Below the pieces are notes generated by a model. That model was not told the DNA's origin. It did no database searches and saw only the letters and a list, made by a program, of their open reading frames with translations. Positions 14,774 to 20,703 of a stretch of 39,945 bases of DNA are shown piece by piece. The stretch lies in assembly GCA_017462965.1 (NCBI GenBank), contig JAFTQC010000073.1, forward strand, positions 1 through 39,945, given 5' to 3'. The DNA is from Clostridia bacterium. GTDB lineage: Bacteria; Bacillota; Clostridia; TANB77; UBA1234. Made by a program: the position numbers and the translations under genes. Numbering within the stretch: the stretch's first letter is position 1; every line of letters starts with the position of its first letter.

Positions 14774-15770
14774 ATCAAGTTTAGCAAGTATTTATGTTCC
14801 TGCAAGTACAAATAACTATACTCAAGGAAGAAGAGGTTATAAAGTTTGTAAAATAACACCTCATCATATGGCAGGTAAATTAACAGCAAGACAATGCGGA
14901 AATATATTCGCAAATCCAAGCAGACAGGCAAGCTCAAATTACGGAATAGGTTATGATGGAGAAATTGCTTGTTATGTAGATGAAGAAAATAGAGCATGGA
15001 CTTCTTCTAATAGAGCAAATGATTGTCAAGCTATTACAATTGAAGTTGCTAATAGTGCTAATGGAGAACCATGGCCAATAAGTGATGCAGCTTGGAATAG
15101 TTTAGTAAAATTGTGTGTTGATATTTGTAGAAGATATGGATTCAGACTTACATATGATGGAACACCAAATGGAAGCTTAACAAGACACGATATGTTTGCA
15201 AATACAAATTGTCCAGGCAAAACATTAGGTGGAAGATTTAAAGAATTAGCTGATACAGTTAACGCTCAACTTGATGGAAAAGTCGAGCCTACACCATCAA
15301 CACCAAGTGGAAGTAAATCAAACGAAGAACTTGCAGATGAAGTAATTGCAGGTAAATGGGGAAATGGTGATGATCGTAAAAATAGATTAAATGCAGCAGG
15401 ATATAATTATTCTGCAATACAAAGTATAGTAAATCAAAAATTAAGCGGTGGATCATCTGCTCCAAAAGCATCAACAAAATCAAATGAAACAATTGCTCAA
15501 GAAGTAATAAATGGTGCTTGGGGAAACGGACAAGAAAGAAAAGACAGATTGACCGCAGCAGGATACGATTACAATGCAATTCAATCTATTGTTAATCAAA
15601 AACTTGGTGCAGGATCAAGTTCTAATTCAAATAAAAAGTCAAATGAGACAATTGCAAATGAAGTTATAAGAGGCGACTGGGGTAATGGCCAAGATAGAAA
15701 AAATAGACTTCAAGCTGCAGGATATGACTATAATGCTATACAAGCAATAGTAAATAGAAAATTAAGCTAA
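14766..15770 (+). CDS. Endolysin: N-acetylmuramoyl-L-alanine amidase with three Cpl-7 repeats
   Basis: The 334-residue protein starts at ATG 14766 (GGGAGG site; an upstream in-frame ATG at 14745 lacks one). Residues ~20-165 form an Amidase_2 domain: zinc ligands H33/H34, H141 and C149 (TRHDMFANTNCPGK), and E93 in TIEV. A Pro/Ser-rich linker (174-184) leads to three Cpl-7/CW_7 repeats (about 185-226, 239-280, 292-333) of type NETIAQEVINGAWGNGQERKDRL..AGYDYNAIQSIVN. These bind cell-wall muropeptide. It cleaves the Mur-L-Ala bond in the host wall at lysis. No signal peptide, so it depends on a holin. Confidence 0.95.
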   Translation: MSRSSLASIYVPASTNNYTQGRRGYKVCKITPHHMAGKLTARQCGNIFANPSRQASSNYGIGYDGEIACYVDEENRAWTSSNRANDCQAITIEVANSANGEPWPISDAAWNSLVKLCVDICRRYGFRLTYDGTPNGSLTRHDMFANTNCPGKTLGGRFKELADTVNAQLDGKVEPTPSTPSGSKSNEELADEVIAGKWGNGDDRKNRLNAAGYNYSAIQSIVNQKLSGGSSAPKASTKSNETIAQEVINGAWGNGQERKDRLTAAGYDYNAIQSIVNQKLGAGSSSNSNKKSNETIANEVIRGDWGNGQDRKNRLQAAGYDYNAIQAIVNRKLS

Positions 15771-15799
15771 AAAAAGGGGAGAATAAATCTCCCCTTTTT
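15771..15799. terminator. Bidirectional terminator between convergent genes
   Basis: AAAAAGGGGAGA (15771-15782) and TCTCCCCTTTTT (15788-15799) form a perfect 12-bp stem with an ATAAA loop. It ends the rightward lysis transcript and, from the other strand, the leftward MutS-like gene. Confidence 0.95.
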
Positions 15800-16181
15800 A
15801 TTGTATATTTTTTAGATTTTGTTGTATCATATATAATATATCAAAAGCTTCTTTGCAGGTTGTATTATCTAAATCAATATTTAATATTTTTTTGACAATC
15901 TGCTCATATGAGGCATTTTGATAAGAAGGTGTTTGACTAGATACAACTTCAAATTTAATATTGTGTTCTGTTAATAAATTAGTGTATTTCTCTAGTGTAG
16001 CGACAGGAAATCCACATTTTATTATTTCAGGACTTAAGTCGGTTAGCTTTAGGCCGATTTCTTTTGAAACTAGTCTTGCATCTTCATTTAATATATTATA
16101 GAAAATGCCAACTTTAAAAATATAAATCTTTTCAGGATCTTTTTTCTTAAGTTCCTCATACTGCTTTAGAAGTTTGCTCAT
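15798..16181 (-). CDS. MutS domain I-like protein (possible DGR-associated MSL)
   Basis: From ATG 16181 (AAGAAGG upstream) the protein has 127 residues; longer starts overlap the regulator gene more. The stretch DPEKIYIFKVGIFYNILNEDARLVSKEIGLKL...CGFPVATLEKYTNLLTEHNIKFEVV follows the outline of the mismatch-recognition domain I of MutS (fRvGdFYE...EDAk..s..LgltLT...GfP...l..Y...L...g..vai). The Glu of the FxE mismatch motif is replaced by Asn (FYN). All other MutS domains, including the ATPase, are absent. MutS-like accessory genes have been reported near DGRs. A stand-alone phage function is equally possible. It overlaps the regulator gene by 26 bases. Confidence 0.65.
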   Translation of the reverse strand: MSKLLKQYEELKKKDPEKIYIFKVGIFYNILNEDARLVSKEIGLKLTDLSPEIIKCGFPVATLEKYTNLLTEHNIKFEVVSSQTPSYQNASYEQIVKKILNIDLDNTTCKEAFDILYMIQQNLKNIQ

Positions 16182-16404
16182 CTTTTTTAACCTTCTTTCT
16201 AATAGATTTTTTTCTAACAATAATATCTCCTGGTTCACATTCTAAAATTTTACACATTTTTTCTAATGTTTCAAATTTTATTCCAGTAGTAGTATTGTCC
16301 ATTAAATGAGATAATGATTGGTAACCACCTTCCATATTCTTAATAAACCAATACTTCGTTTTCTTTTTCTCTTTTAGTATTTCATTAACTCGTACATATA
16401 TCAT
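16156..16404 (-). CDS. XRE-family helix-turn-helix regulator
   Basis: An 82-residue protein. Residues 1-66 form a Cro/C1-type domain of the short HTH_26 form (VNEILKEKKKTKYWFIKN...YQSLSHLMDN..TGIKFETLEKMCKILECEPGDII), and a basic tail follows (RKKSIRKKVKKDE). It is transcribed left, overlapping the MutS-like gene, and is divergent from the 53-residue gene. It probably controls the divergent promoter through the ATACCTA/TAGGTAT operator. It is distinct from the CI-like repressor at 18.8-19.3 kb, so the phage has two regulatory switches. Confidence 0.8.
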   Translation of the reverse strand: MIYVRVNEILKEKKKTKYWFIKNMEGGYQSLSHLMDNTTTGIKFETLEKMCKILECEPGDIIVRKKSIRKKVKKDEQTSKAV

Positions 16405-16486
16405 CTTCTCACCTCACTTTCATTATAGATATTGTAAAACAAAGTATTATTTATTTTAACTATGCTATATTTCACTCAAATATATA

Positions 16487-16523
16487 ATACCTAATTTACA
16501 AAGTAGGTATAAAATGATATAAT
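16487..16523 (+). promoter_or_regulatory. Promoter with overlapping inverted-repeat operator
   Basis: TTTACA (16495-16500) and TATAAT (16518-16523) are spaced by exactly 17 bases. ATACCTA (16487-16493) and TAGGTAT (16504-16510) form a perfect 7-bp inverted repeat centred on the -35 box, so a bound dimer would block the promoter. The divergent XRE regulator is the natural candidate. Confidence 0.75.
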
Positions 16524-16556
16524 AACATCAGAAAATAACGAAAGAGGTGTTGTTAT

Positions 16557-16718
16557 ATGGCAAAAAACATTATTGATTCATTAGATAATATAAGCAGACT
16601 TATTGAAGAAGAAAAATACCAAGAGGCCAAGAACTACATAAAAAAGACTAAAGAAGAAATAGAAACAGGAAGAGATGCAGCCGACTATATAGATGATTTA
16701 GTTGATAATTTACAATAG
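16557..16718 (+). CDS. Small helical protein, lysogenic-conversion position
   Basis: ATG 16557 after AAAGAGGTG encodes 53 residues, charged and helical (NIIDSLDNISRLIEEEKYQEAKNYIKK...RDAADYIDDLVDN). It has its own near-consensus promoter under the ATACCTA operator. No family recognised. The place between lysis genes and attP is where phages carry genes expressed from the prophage, so it may act in the lysogen. Intact start, stop and ribosome site support a real gene. Confidence 0.6.
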   Translation: MAKNIIDSLDNISRLIEEEKYQEAKNYIKKTKEEIETGRDAADYIDDLVDNLQ

Positions 16719-16778
16719 GAAAATATGAGAATTTATAGGAAAAATGTAGAATTTTGTAGAAAAATGTCGAACTTTGAA
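16717..16778. repeat. Three tandem ~21-bp degenerate repeats
   Basis: Units at 16717-16736, 16737-16757 and 16758-16778 share an AGGAAAAATGTAGAATTTTG-like consensus. Period is 20-21 bp, two helical turns. They lie between the 53-residue gene and the next promoter and may be protein-binding sites. Function unknown. Confidence 0.5.
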
Positions 16779-16808
16779 ACCTACATATATCAAGGGATTT
16801 ATTTGTCA

Positions 16809-16857
16809 ATACCTATCATACAACATAGTTAACTTATTTTACATAATATGGTATAAT
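16809..16857 (+). promoter_or_regulatory. Promoter for the 34-residue gene with ATACCTA half-site
   Basis: TTAACT (16829-16834) and TATAAT (16852-16857) are 17 bases apart. ATACCTA (16809-16815), the half-site of the upstream operator, lies 13 bases before the -35 box. This suggests that both promoters answer to the same regulator. Confidence 0.55.
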
Positions 16858-16899
16858 AGAATAAGAGATATCTCCAATAAGATGTAAGGAGGTTTAAAA

Positions 16900-17004
16900 G
16901 TGGAATTAAACATAATAGATCGAATATTGCTACATACATTCAAAAGGTATTCGTATAAGATTTATAGAATGGGTGTAAAAGATGGATTTAATTGGAAGTG
17001 GTAA
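16900..17004 (+). CDS. Tiny aromatic/basic protein next to attP
   Basis: GTG 16900, six bases after TAAGGAGG, encodes 34 residues (ELNIIDRILLHTFKRYSYKIYRMG..DGFNWKW). An amphipathic, Tyr/Lys-rich helix ends in Trp residues. It has its own promoter. I do not recognise the family. Similar tiny proteins near attachment sites occur in clostridial phages. Placement between promoter and attP suggests prophage expression. Confidence 0.5.
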   Translation: MELNIIDRILLHTFKRYSYKIYRMGVKDGFNWKW

Positions 17005-17252
17005 TTTCCCACTTTCCCACTTTTTTCCCACTCTAGTTTAAAATAACTTAATATTGATTAAAAACGAAAATATTATAAAACATTGAAATATAAGTATTTT
17101 GAAAATGTTTGAAAATATTTGAAAATGTTAAGCGAGAACAGTAGGTTCTGGTGTCGTAGCTGATATATTAGAGTAATAAATATAGTAATAGCAAGTGTTT
17201 GAGAGATTTTTAACACTTGCTATTTTTTTATATTTCCCACTTATTTCCCACT
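17005..17252. other. Putative attP region with integrase arm-type repeats
   Basis: No gene is seen here. Nine-base TTTCCCACT occurs three times on one side (17005-17013, 17013-17021, 17024-17032) and twice on the other (17233-17241, 17244-17252), directly next to the integrase stop. Such clustered direct repeats flanking ~200 bp are the arrangement of arm-type sites around an attP core. The core itself is probably in the GC-richer stretch about 17128-17162, but cannot be fixed without the host junction. Confidence 0.65.
17187..17230 (+). terminator. Terminator in the attP region
   Basis: AATAGCAAGTGTT (17187-17199) and AACACTTGCTATT (17212-17224) form a perfect 13-bp stem with a 12-base loop and a run of T after it. 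It would stop rightward transcripts from the 16.8-kb promoter before they run antisense into the integrase gene. Confidence 0.8.
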
Positions 17253-18392
17253 TTAGTTTTTAAAGATTTCATTTAATTTATTAACTGAATCGTCTTTTGA
17301 TTCAGGTAATACTGCAAGATATATTTCAGTAGAAGAAATCCTTTTATGTCTTAATAGTTTCATAATAGTATATAAATCAACTCCATGTAGTAAAAGTAAA
17401 ACAGCAAAGGTGTGTCTTAAATCATGGAATTTTCTATATACAAAATTTTCTTTTTCTTCAGATAATTTTAATAATGTTTTTCTCCATATTTTTTCAAGAT
17501 CCTTTTTATCTATTTGGTGACCATTAGCTGTAAATACATATTCAGATGTACGAGGTAATCTCATTAGTAGATTATAAATAAAGTCTGACATAGGTATAAT
17601 ATCAATACTGCTTTCTGTTTTAGGAGTTCCATCTTTAGTTTCATAACCAGTTTTAACACCATCTTCAGTAAATGTTGCTGCACGAGTAGTATTGTTTTTA
17701 ACATAGATTTCCCTCTTCTCAAAATTCAAATGTATCCATTTAAGGCCAACAATTTCTCCCTCACGCATTCCTGTACCAAGAGCAAAATCAACAACGTCCT
17801 TGTATTTGTTATCAATAAATGCTTCTCTTAATATAGGAATTTCATCTTCTCTAAAATAATTAAAAGGAACTTTCTTTTTTTCTATAACTGCATCTACATC
17901 TACATCCTTGTCTTTTGGAATATTAACCAGTCCTTTATTACATGGATTCTTTGGAATATAACCTTCTTTTTCACAATATATAAAGAATTGATGTAATAAT
18001 TTATGAATGGATGTAATTTTTTCCGTAGATCGTTCTTTTTTAAATAATGTATTGTAATAATCCTGTACAACAATACTGGATATCTTTTTAATAGGTATGT
18101 CAGCAAATGAAAAAGGTTTTATGTGATTTCTAAAATCACCTTCATATTTTTCTAATGTTGTATTTTTTATCTCGTGTATTTTAACAGTAAAAAGCCATTT
18201 GTGAAGTAATATTCTTATAGTAATATCTTTAACTTGTATTACACCAATTTCAGCTTCTTTTTTTCTTTCGTAATACTGATCTTCTGCATCAGATTTGTTC
18301 TTACCATAAAAATCTTCATATTTTCCATTTATTTTTCTATGAATCCTATAATAAGCAATACCATTCTTAACGCAGTTTGTTTTTACTGCCAT
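17253..18392 (-). CDS. int: Tyrosine-recombinase integrase
   Basis: The 379-residue protein starts at ATG 18392 (GGAGG seven bases upstream; an ATG at 18440 lacks a site). Residues 1-50 are an AP2-like arm-binding domain (GIAYYRIHRKINGKYEDFYG.KKSDAEDQYYER), ~55-160 the SAM-like core-binding domain, and ~180-370 the catalytic domain. Catalytic residues seen: R210 (GMREGEIVGLKW), H323 and R326 (HDLRHTFA), H349 (RHK) and the nucleophile Y358 (STEIYLAV). It inserts the phage by recombining attP with a host attB. Orientation toward attP at its 3' end is common in Firmicutes prophages. Confidence 0.95.
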   Translation of the reverse strand: MAVKTNCVKNGIAYYRIHRKINGKYEDFYGKNKSDAEDQYYERKKEAEIGVIQVKDITIRILLHKWLFTVKIHEIKNTTLEKYEGDFRNHIKPFSFADIPIKKISSIVVQDYYNTLFKKERSTEKITSIHKLLHQFFIYCEKEGYIPKNPCNKGLVNIPKDKDVDVDAVIEKKKVPFNYFREDEIPILREAFIDNKYKDVVDFALGTGMREGEIVGLKWIHLNFEKREIYVKNNTTRAATFTEDGVKTGYETKDGTPKTESSIDIIPMSDFIYNLLMRLPRTSEYVFTANGHQIDKKDLEKIWRKTLLKLSEEKENFVYRKFHDLRHTFAVLLLLHGVDLYTIMKLLRHKRISSTEIYLAVLPESKDDSVNKLNEIFKN

Positions 18393-18440
18393 AAAAAAAC
18401 CTCCATTTTTCTTTGAATAACACTTGAAAAATGAAGCCAT

Positions 18441-18475
18441 TTTGTATATAATACAAATGTATTCACTTTCGAGTG
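18441..18475 (-). promoter_or_regulatory. Palindromes upstream of int
   Basis: TTTGTAT-ATA-ATACAAA (18441-18457) is a perfect palindrome and contains TATTAT/TATATA on the minus strand, a possible -10 box. CACT-TTCG-AGTG (18464-18475) is a second short inverted repeat. Together they look like an integrase promoter with regulator sites. No clear -35 box was seen. Confidence 0.4.
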
Positions 18476-18485
18476 TTTACGCTTT

Positions 18486-18532
18486 GGATAATGTGTGTCG
18501 TGTCGCAAACTTGAAACACATTATCCTTTTTT
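18486..18532 (+). terminator. Hairpin with T-run between int and the zinc-ribbon gene
   Basis: GGATAATGTGT (18486-18496) and ACACATTATCC (18516-18526) form a perfect 11-bp stem, followed by six T on the plus strand only. Both adjacent genes run leftward, so it would stop rightward, antisense transcripts. The loop carries the 15-mer repeated in inverse at 19752. Confidence 0.6.
18493..18507 (+). repeat. 15-mer inverted repeat, left copy
   Basis: GTGTGTCGTGTCGCA is the exact reverse complement of 19752-19766. It lies in the loop and stem edge of the hairpin upstream of int. The two copies bracket the repressor and switch region (~1.25 kb). Confidence 0.75.
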
Positions 18533-18743
18533 ATGTTCTTGTTATTTTTCCACAATTTTGACAAACTATAACTGATTTTGTTTTGCTTCCTTTTTTAGTT
18601 AATAATGGAATTAATAAAATAAGTCCGCAAGTACAAACAGCAAGTATAATCCATATAAGTGACATTAATATTCCTCTTTTCTTTTGTTTTTCTACTGCTT
18701 GAACTGTTACATTTGTGCTACCACAATGTTTACATTTTAACAT
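18531..18743 (-). CDS. Zinc-ribbon membrane protein of the lysogeny module
   Basis: A 70-residue protein with an N-terminal CxxC (KCKHCGS), a long hydrophobic stretch (LMSLIWIILAVCTCGLILLIPLL) that can form one or two membrane helices, and a C-terminal CxxC (CQNCGKI). The two CxxC pairs could build one zinc ribbon on the cytoplasmic side. Such proteins are frequent between integrase and repressor in Firmicutes prophages. A role in superinfection exclusion or in the lysogen is possible but not shown. Confidence 0.65.
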   Translation of the reverse strand: MLKCKHCGSTNVTVQAVEKQKKRGILMSLIWIILAVCTCGLILLIPLLTKKGSKTKSVIVCQNCGKITRT

Positions 18744-18757
18744 ATAAATACTCCTTT

Positions 18758-19288
18758 CTATTTAAAAGCACTTTTATTTTCTACTTTTATTACTTTACCT
18801 ATAACAACAAATTCTTTTTCTTCTAATTCTTTAGTGGTATATTTTAACATAGGATAATATGGATTCATTGCATGAAGTTCAATAATATCATCCTTATTTA
18901 TAATTTTTCTGATCATTAATTTATTCTCTAAACGAAAATAAATTGTTTCTCCTGACACATAAGTTTCTTGAGGTTGAATATACGCAACATCATCTACACC
19001 TAAAAGAGGCAACATAGAATCATCAGTTGATGTATATGTAATTATTTGAGTTCTTTCATTATCAGGAACACGATCTATATTTGTGTCGAATCCCATTAAC
19101 CAAGCTTCATTTATATTAAGAGCTTTTGCTAGTATATATATATTAGTTTGTTTTGCCTCGTATTTTCCATTTAGATATTCACTAATAGTAGCTTTGTTTA
19201 TACCGCTCTTTTTTGCTAGATCAATAGGTTTCATATTTCTAATTAATAAGGCCTTTGATAAACGGCTTGCAAAAGATTCTTGTTCCAT
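18758..19288 (-). CDS. CI-like repressor (HTH + S24 peptidase-like domain)
   Basis: From ATG 19288 (AAGGAGGT upstream) the protein has 176 residues. Residues ~6-62 are an XRE helix-turn-helix domain (LIRNMKPIDLAKKSGINKATISEYLNGKYE). Residues ~85-172 are a LexA/S24-like domain with catalytic S91 (DDSMLP) and K128 (MIRK). The linker (67-88) has no Ala-Gly or Cys-Gly bond, so self-cleavage as in LexA is doubtful. It should hold the prophage silent by binding the GTTAGG-type operators in the adjacent divergent region. Transcribed left with the zinc-ribbon gene and integrase. Confidence 0.9.
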   Translation of the reverse strand: MEQESFASRLSKALLIRNMKPIDLAKKSGINKATISEYLNGKYEAKQTNIYILAKALNINEAWLMGFDTNIDRVPDNERTQIITYTSTDDSMLPLLGVDDVAYIQPQETYVSGETIYFRLENKLMIRKIINKDDIIELHAMNPYYPMLKYTTKELEEKEFVVIGKVIKVENKSAFK

Positions 19289-19319
19289 AAGCACCTCCTT
19301 AATTTTTTTATTTGAGCAT

Positions 19320-19348
19320 ATTATATTATAAAAATAGGGTTTTTGCAA
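19320..19348 (-). promoter_or_regulatory. Leftward (lysogeny) promoter
   Basis: On the minus strand TTGCAA (19348-19343) and TATAAT (19325-19320) are 17 bases apart, about 35 bases upstream of the repressor start. It drives repressor and probably the whole leftward lysogeny operon. Confidence 0.7.
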
Positions 19349-19365
19349 GGTTTTTGAAAAAAAAA

Positions 19366-19381
19366 GTTAGGAAATAAAAAC
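19366..19381. promoter_or_regulatory. Operator-like site 1 (degenerate right half)
   Basis: GTTAGGAAATAAAAAC carries the left half of the dyad seen in full at 19437 and 19700. The 12-mer AAAGTTAGGAAA is identical in all three. It lies between the two divergent promoters. Confidence 0.55.
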
Positions 19382-19398
19382 TTTTTTTTAAAAAACTG

Positions 19399-19427
19399 TT
19401 GACATTATTAAAAAGTTGTTATAAGAT
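19399..19427 (+). promoter_or_regulatory. Rightward (early) promoter
   Basis: A consensus -35 TTGACA (19399-19404) is 17 bases from TAAGAT (19422-19427). It drives the Cro-like gene and the early operon. Operator 2 begins ten bases downstream, covering the probable start of transcription. Confidence 0.8.
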
Positions 19428-19436
19428 ACATACAAA

Positions 19437-19452
19437 GTTAGGAAAACATAAC
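19437..19452. promoter_or_regulatory. Operator-like site 2
   Basis: GTTAGGAAAACATAAC is an imperfect dyad, GTTAgG-N4-CaTAAC, immediately downstream of the early promoter. A bound repressor would block early transcription. Confidence 0.65.
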
Positions 19453-19474
19453 CAAAAGAAAGGAGATGAATATC

Positions 19475-19714
19475 ATGGTAGAAGCTATTATTACATATGA
19501 TTACAGCAAACTGCTTGGCAGAATCAAAGAGAAATACGGAACAAGAGAAAATTTAGTGAAGGAAATAACAATATCATCTACTTCATTAAATTTAAGACTA
19601 AACAACAAATTAAGATTTGATCAGCAAGATATTAAAGAACTTTGTAGAGCATTGGACATTGAAGAAGAAGAAATACCTGATTATTTTTTTAAAGAAAAAG
19701 TTAGGAAATCATAA
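19475..19714 (+). CDS. Cro-like / DUF739 regulator
   Basis: A 79-residue protein from ATG 19475, nine bases after AAAGGAG (the ATG at 19466 touches the ribosome site). The sequence (YDYSKLLGRIKEKYGTRENLVKEITISSTSLNLRLNNKLRFDQQDIKELCRALDIEEEEIPDYFF) is an HTH of the DUF739 type. These proteins are Cro analogues in Firmicutes phages. It is the first early gene, divergent from the repressor. Operator site 3 covers its stop codon. Confidence 0.8.
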   Translation: MVEAIITYDYSKLLGRIKEKYGTRENLVKEITISSTSLNLRLNNKLRFDQQDIKELCRALDIEEEEIPDYFFKEKVRKS

Positions 19715-19715
19715 C
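19700..19715. promoter_or_regulatory. Operator-like site 3
   Basis: GTTAGGAAATCATAAC differs from site 2 at one base and lies at the 3' end of the Cro-like gene, ~250 bp downstream of the early promoter. It may allow DNA looping or act as a roadblock. Confidence 0.55.
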
Positions 19716-19734
19716 AAGGAGGCAAAGGAGAAAA

Positions 19735-19812
19735 ATGAAAAATAGTAAAAATGCGACACGACACACTATTATAAGGAGGAAATCAAAATGGAAGAAGAAT
19801 GGATTAGCTTAA
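19735..19812 (+). CDS. Possible 25-residue peptide (uncertain)
   Basis: ATG 19735 follows AAGGAGG and AAAGGAG sites and encodes a very basic peptide (KNSKNATRHTIIRRKSKW...) ending inside the next gene. Its ATRHT codons are the 15-mer found inverted at 18493. It may be a leader peptide, a small early protein or a chance frame. Confidence 0.3.
   Translation: MKNSKNATRHTIIRRKSKWKKNGLA
19752..19766 (-). repeat. 15-mer inverted repeat, right copy
   Basis: TGCGACACGACACAC is the exact reverse complement of 18493-18507. It lies just before the ribosome site of the gene at 19788. Its GC content is high for this genome. Confidence 0.75.
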
Positions 19813-20045
19813 CAGCTTATATGAAAAGATTTCATACTGGTTTCAAAGAAGTAAAAAATATGATGGATAACGGCCAATTAGAATATAAACAAACTGAAGG
19901 AGGACACTACAAAATAAAAGTAGGAGGAAATGCAGTAAGCCGTGAAATCTATGAAAAAGAAAAAGAAAGAAGAATCCAAGCGGAAACAAAACTTGAATTA
20001 TTAAAAAACATATTAGAAGGAGTGAATACAAATGAAAATTATTAA
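19788..20045 (+). CDS. Small HTH/excisionase-like DNA-binding protein with coiled coil
   Basis: An 85-residue protein after a GGAGG site. The N-terminal half (WISLTAYMKRFHTGFKEVKNMMDNGQLEYKQTEGGHYKIKVGGNAVS) resembles winged-helix domains of the MerR/excisionase type (a helix choosing DNA, then a target-like beta hairpin). A charged coiled coil follows (REIYEKEKERRIQAETKLELLKNIL). Likely an early regulator or excisionase; no specific family is certain. It overlaps the following membrane protein gene by 14 bases. Confidence 0.55.
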   Translation: MEEEWISLTAYMKRFHTGFKEVKNMMDNGQLEYKQTEGGHYKIKVGGNAVSREIYEKEKERRIQAETKLELLKNILEGVNTNENY

Positions 20046-20259
20046 AAATATTATTGAATTTATGTTAGGAACATCAATTATATGGCTTCCAATATTGGCC
20101 ACTATAATTGCAGAAAAATTATCAGAAATAATAACTATGGATATGATTATGACAGTTGTCTATATCTCAATACCAGTACTAATTATTATTTTAATTAGAA
20201 TGGAAATCCAAGAAGCGAAAGCGGAAAGGAGAAGAAAAAGACATGGACAAAATAGATAA
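20032..20259 (+). CDS. Small membrane protein, early region
   Basis: A 75-residue protein with two hydrophobic helices (IIEFMLGTSIIWLPILATIIA and MIMTVVYISIPVLIIILI) and a basic cytoplasmic tail (EIQEAKAERRRKRHGQNR). The start overlaps the previous gene, with GAAGGAGTG as ribosome site. Early phage membrane proteins may block superinfection, but nothing in the sequence shows a particular role. No family recognised. Confidence 0.6.
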   Translation: MKIIKNIIEFMLGTSIIWLPILATIIAEKLSEIITMDMIMTVVYISIPVLIIILIRMEIQEAKAERRRKRHGQNR

Positions 20260-20344
20260 ATGCTACATATGGCACATTATAACATTGGCAACAATGAAAT
20301 ATAAATTAAGAAAATTGAAAGGAGGTAAAAAGTATGTTAGGTAA
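20243..20344 (+). CDS. Very small basic protein (possible)
   Basis: ATG 20243 after AAAGGAGAAG encodes 33 residues (DKIDKCYIWHIITLATMKYKLRKLKGGK...) and overlaps both neighbours in other frames. The compact overlapping layout supports translation, but nothing else does. Confidence 0.35.
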   Translation: MDKIDKCYIWHIITLATMKYKLRKLKGGKKYVR

Positions 20345-20633
20345 GCACTCTGAAGAAGGTCAAACTATTAAAAGACTCCAAGAAACAATTGATTTAAAAG
20401 ACAGAGAAATAACAGACATCAAAAGGGAATGTGCAGATCAATTCAAAAAGATTAGAGACTTATGTTTTGCAAATGAATATGGCGGTAAAAACGACAAAAG
20501 TGCAAAATTAAGAAAAATCTATGAAATTGCAGCAGACAATTTTTCAGCAATAATTCAAGATTTAGTAATATCAGACGAAAGAGATATTGCAAAAATAATA
20601 GAACTACCAACCAACCGCAAAGTAAGTAAATAG
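20334..20633 (+). CDS. Coiled-coil protein of unknown function
   Basis: A 99-residue protein with an AAAGGAGGT site. The N-terminal half is a coiled coil (GQTIKRLQETIDLKDREITDIKRECADQFKKIRDL). The rest is helical with one Cys and a KxSAKLRKIYEIAADNFSAII stretch. No family recognised. It lies in the early operon between the membrane protein and Gp157 region, so a role in early phage development is all that can be said. Confidence 0.6.
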   Translation: MLGKHSEEGQTIKRLQETIDLKDREITDIKRECADQFKKIRDLCFANEYGGKNDKSAKLRKIYEIAADNFSAIIQDLVISDERDIAKIIELPTNRKVSK

Positions 20634-20658
20634 TTCTATAAAAATATTTATATAAATA

Positions 20659-20686
20659 CTTTCTATTTGTATTTTAACATAGAAAG
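20659..20686 (+). promoter_or_regulatory. Hairpin in an intergenic gap
   Basis: CTTTCTAT (20659-20666) and ATAGAAAG (20679-20686) form a perfect 8-bp stem with a 12-base AT-rich loop, ending 17 bases before the next start. No T-run follows, so it may affect mRNA stability or translation rather than termination. Confidence 0.5.
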
Positions 20687-20703
20687 TTAGAAAGGACAAG
20701 AGG

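Noticed and set aside
16156..19348. Stop-codon recoding (TGA as Trp) suggested by the very low GC
   Set aside because: TGA ends several genes in place (e.g. 2113, 7970, 30628), and Trp is encoded by TGG throughout.
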